Part shown: positions 20,904 to 22,644 of the stretch, one piece after another | Numbering within the stretch: the first letter of the stretch is position 1 | Layout: each line of letters opens with the position of its first letter | Assembly (NCBI GenBank): GCA_036279015.1 | Contig: DASUJY010000042.1 | Location: forward strand, 1 to 22,644 | DNA length: 22,644 bases | Source: DATEOR01 sp036279015 | GTDB lineage: Bacteria; Actinomycetota; Thermoleophilia; Gaiellales; Gaiellaceae | Reading direction: 5' to 3' | Translations under genes and position numbers: made by a program | Notes under the pieces: generated by a model | Told to the model about the DNA's origin: nothing | Database searches by the model: none | What the model saw: the letters and a program-made list of their open reading frames with translations, nothing else

Positions 20904-22644
20904 TCAGCCAGTCGCCACGACGTCGGGCGCGCTTCGCAGTCGCTCGGCGAAGGCGATGCATCCCTTGCGTTCGTACATGTCGATCGCCCGAGCGCGGGCA
21001 GCGGCGGCATCCGCTGGTCGGCCGATCTGCTGCAAGATGTCCGCCAGGTGCGCGAGCGCGCCGGCCTGCAGCAGCACGTTCGTCTTCCCTTCGCAGCGCT
21101 CGACGGCTTCGCGCGCGAGCGTTTCGGCGCCCGCGAGGTCACCTCGTGCGGTCAAGAGCTTTGCGCGGGCGCGACGGAGGCCGACCTGCCCGTCGAGATC
21201 CTCCTCGATGACGTACTTCTCCGCGTGGTCGAGCTTCGCCGCGAGCTCCTCGGCGCGTCCTTGCGGGAAGAGCGCATCCATCAGATAGGGGAGGAGACTG
21301 ACGAAATGGCCCCAGTCTTCTGCGGCCTCCAGGAACTCGCAGGACGGCGCGATCTCCCGCTCCGCGGCCTTGGGGTCGCCCGCCAGGAGCTCGATCTGCC
21401 CGATCGTGCGGGCAATCCCGATCGCCAGGATCATCTTCAAGCCCAGCTCCTCGGCGAGCGTCTTGGCATCAGCCGCGAAGGCCCGAGCAGCCGGGATGTC
21501 GCCGAGCATCAGCTCGACGTCGGCCCGCACCCGGCGCAAGAGGACGTCGGCTCCGCTCGATCCCGACGTCAGAGTCCCGACCTCTTCGACCCGCTCCAGA
21601 ATCGCTGCGACCGTGGGCGGGCCGTCCAACATCGCCGAGAGAACGGTCGACAGGGCCTCGAGCTCCTGGGCCCGTGACCCGGCTGCCCGCGCGTGAGCCG
21701 CGGCGCGCTCTTCCTGCCCGATCGCGGCGAGCATGTCACCTCGCCAGAAGGGCAGCCGCCCTGCGAGAGCCAGAGCACGTGCGAGTCCGGCCTCGTCGCC
21801 GGTCTCTTCGAATGCGCCGGCGGCCTCTGCGAGCGCCGCCTCCATTTGTGCGTGGGTTACGTCGTTGCTCGAGTGGAGGCTGAGAAAGCACAACTCGACT
21901 GCGGCATCTGCGACGACACGCGGGTCGCCAGTCGTGCGGCCGCGATCGTTCGCCTCATCGAGCACGGCCTTCGCTCTCTGCCATGCGCCCGACTCGACCA
22001 GGGCCCGTCCGAGCAGCGGAAGCTGCTCCAGCCGGACGGGGTCGTCTTCATCGAGAAGCGCGATCGCGCGCTCGAGCAAGTTGATCGCCGCCGGCATGTC
22101 AGAGCGATCGAAGGCCCGGCGGCCGGCCGAGGCGAGCCGGCCCGCCGCCTGGCGGCCGAGCAGCACGGTTCTGTCGTCCACGAGACCCAGGTCGACACGA
22201 CAACGGTGGGCCTGCTCGAGGTGGAAGCCGAGCAGCTCCTCCGGCTCGAGGAGATCGCCTTCGCGGCCGTTCAGCCACTCGGCGAAGCGCTCGTGCAGAT
22301 CGGCGCGCGTCGACTTCGGCAACGCGTCGTATGCGACGTCCCGGATGAGCACGTGCCGGAACCGGAACGCGTCCTCCCCCGGGAACTGGGCCCTGTCGGG
22401 CCGCACCAGCTCCTTGCGGACGAGCGACGTCAGCCGCACCGTCAGCTGCGACTCTTCCGGCGCGAGCGCCTGGACGGCGCCCTGATGAAAGATGCGCCCC
22501 TCCACGGCTCCTCGCTGGAGCACGACCCGCTCGGCGCCGTCCAGCTGCTCCAGACGCGCGCTGAGAAGCGCCTGGATCGTCGGCGGCACCGTCACGGCGT
22601 CGCCGCTCGAGTCGGCAACGAGCGCCACCATCTGCTCGACGAAG
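20904..22644 (-). CDS. C-terminal part of an AAA-ATPase/TPR regulatory protein (adenylate-cyclase type), cut by window edge
   Basis: The reading frame is open to the right edge (translation begins FVEQMVALVADSSG), so about 580 residues of a longer protein are visible. The first ~130 residues (TIQALLSARLEQLDGAERVVLQRGA; EDAFRFRHVLIRDVAYDALP) match the region after the ATPase module in proteins with a class III adenylate/guanylate cyclase domain, an AAA_16-type ATPase and TPR repeats, common in actinobacteria. The rest is a long array of helical TPR-like units, for example AAINLLERAIALLDEDDP, ALVESGAWQRAKAVLDEAN and ARGDLAGAETLAREAVERCEG, ending RSAPDVVATG. Signal-transduction or transcription roles (such as LuxR/SARP relatives) are possible; the N-terminal domain that would decide lies outside the window. 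Confidence 0.82.
   Translation of the reverse strand, partial: FVEQMVALVADSSGDAVTVPPTIQALLSARLEQLDGAERVVLQRGAVEGRIFHQGAVQALAPEESQLTVRLTSLVRKELVRPDRAQFPGEDAFRFRHVLIRDVAYDALPKSTRADLHERFAEWLNGREGDLLEPEELLGFHLEQAHRCRVDLGLVDDRTVLLGRQAAGRLASAGRRAFDRSDMPAAINLLERAIALLDEDDPVRLEQLPLLGRALVESGAWQRAKAVLDEANDRGRTTGDPRVVADAAVELCFLSLHSSNDVTHAQMEAALAEAAGAFEETGDEAGLARALALAGRLPFWRGDMLAAIGQEERAAAHARAAGSRAQELEALSTVLSAMLDGPPTVAAILERVEEVGTLTSGSSGADVLLRRVRADVELMLGDIPAARAFAADAKTLAEELGLKMILAIGIARTIGQIELLAGDPKAAEREIAPSCEFLEAAEDWGHFVSLLPYLMDALFPQGRAEELAAKLDHAEKYVIEEDLDGQVGLRRARAKLLTARGDLAGAETLAREAVERCEGKTNVLLQAGALAHLADILQQIGRPADAAAARARAIDMYERKGCIAFAERLRSAPDVVATG

Noticed and set aside
21000..22600. Repetitive Ala/Glu/Arg-rich segments in the AAA/TPR protein as DNA repeats
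   Set aside because: These are degenerate helical protein repeats; no DNA-level direct repeat was noticed.
1..22644. tRNA, rRNA, CRISPR arrays, insertion sequences, prophage genes, attachment sites
   Set aside because: Read for and not seen: no spaced repeats, no transposase or integrase motifs, no cloverleaf-like segments; composition is uniform apart from the AT-rich operator at 20828-20851.

Overview
The window is a gene-dense, very GC-rich stretch (about 70% GC by eye) with frequent GTG starts, 1-17 nt start/stop overlaps and almost no intergenic space. The content suggests an actinobacterium: TANNNT -10 boxes placed 6-10 nt before start codons (leaderless transcripts), a clpS-DUF2017 pair, a putative F420/FMN split-barrel protein, and an adenylate-cyclase-type AAA/TPR protein. 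That last family and the general style recall Thermoleophilia (Solirubrobacterales/Gaiellales), but this is inference; no rRNA gene is present to settle it.

Layout. 1-3217 (minus) is a hopanoid operon hpnC-hpnD-hpnE-shc, which turns farnesyl diphosphate into squalene and then hopene; shc is cut by the left edge. 3231-4909 (plus) holds an aldo/keto reductase and a phytanoyl-CoA-dioxygenase-like protein. A CaiB/BaiF CoA-transferase (minus) overlaps the end of the latter by 72 bp. 6037-7349 (plus) holds an FMN/F420 split-barrel protein and an ornithine-cyclodeaminase-like protein. 7346-10644 (minus) holds a choline-kinase-like phosphotransferase translationally coupled to a dimethylglycine/sarcosine-dehydrogenase-like oxidase. 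10662-11479 (plus) holds a NUDIX hydrolase and an unrecognised protein. 11480-13081 (minus) is an APC amino acid/amine permease, divergent from a glutamine-synthetase-like gamma-glutamyl ligase and a PuuD-like gamma-glutamyl hydrolase (13170-15213, plus), followed by a lipoprotein and an SDR dehydrogenase. 16536-19016 (minus) holds a DksA/TraR-like protein without zinc cysteines, a PaaK-like acyl-CoA ligase and a citryl-CoA-lyase/citrate-synthase-family protein. 19071-19896 is clpS with DUF2017; 19986-20820 is an ArsR regulator with an SRPBCC/AHSA1 protein; 20904 to the right edge is the C-terminal part of an AAA/TPR regulatory ATPase.

How it fits together. The central block (permease, gamma-glutamyl ligase, gamma-glutamyl hydrolase, SDR, kinase, flavin amine oxidase) looks like a catabolic set for an N-methylated or alkanol amine via gamma-glutamylated intermediates. 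The permease and ligase diverge from an 88-bp region holding a 14-bp perfect palindrome that covers the permease -35 box and abuts the ligase -10 box, a good candidate for one operator controlling both. No mobile element, CRISPR array, tRNA or rRNA was seen, and no gap exceeds 300 bases. Nothing looks like a wholly new type of system; the most interesting items are the amine locus, the ligase/citryl-CoA-lyase pair, the ArsR gene without a normal start codon, and a 17-bp tandem duplication at the clpS stop.
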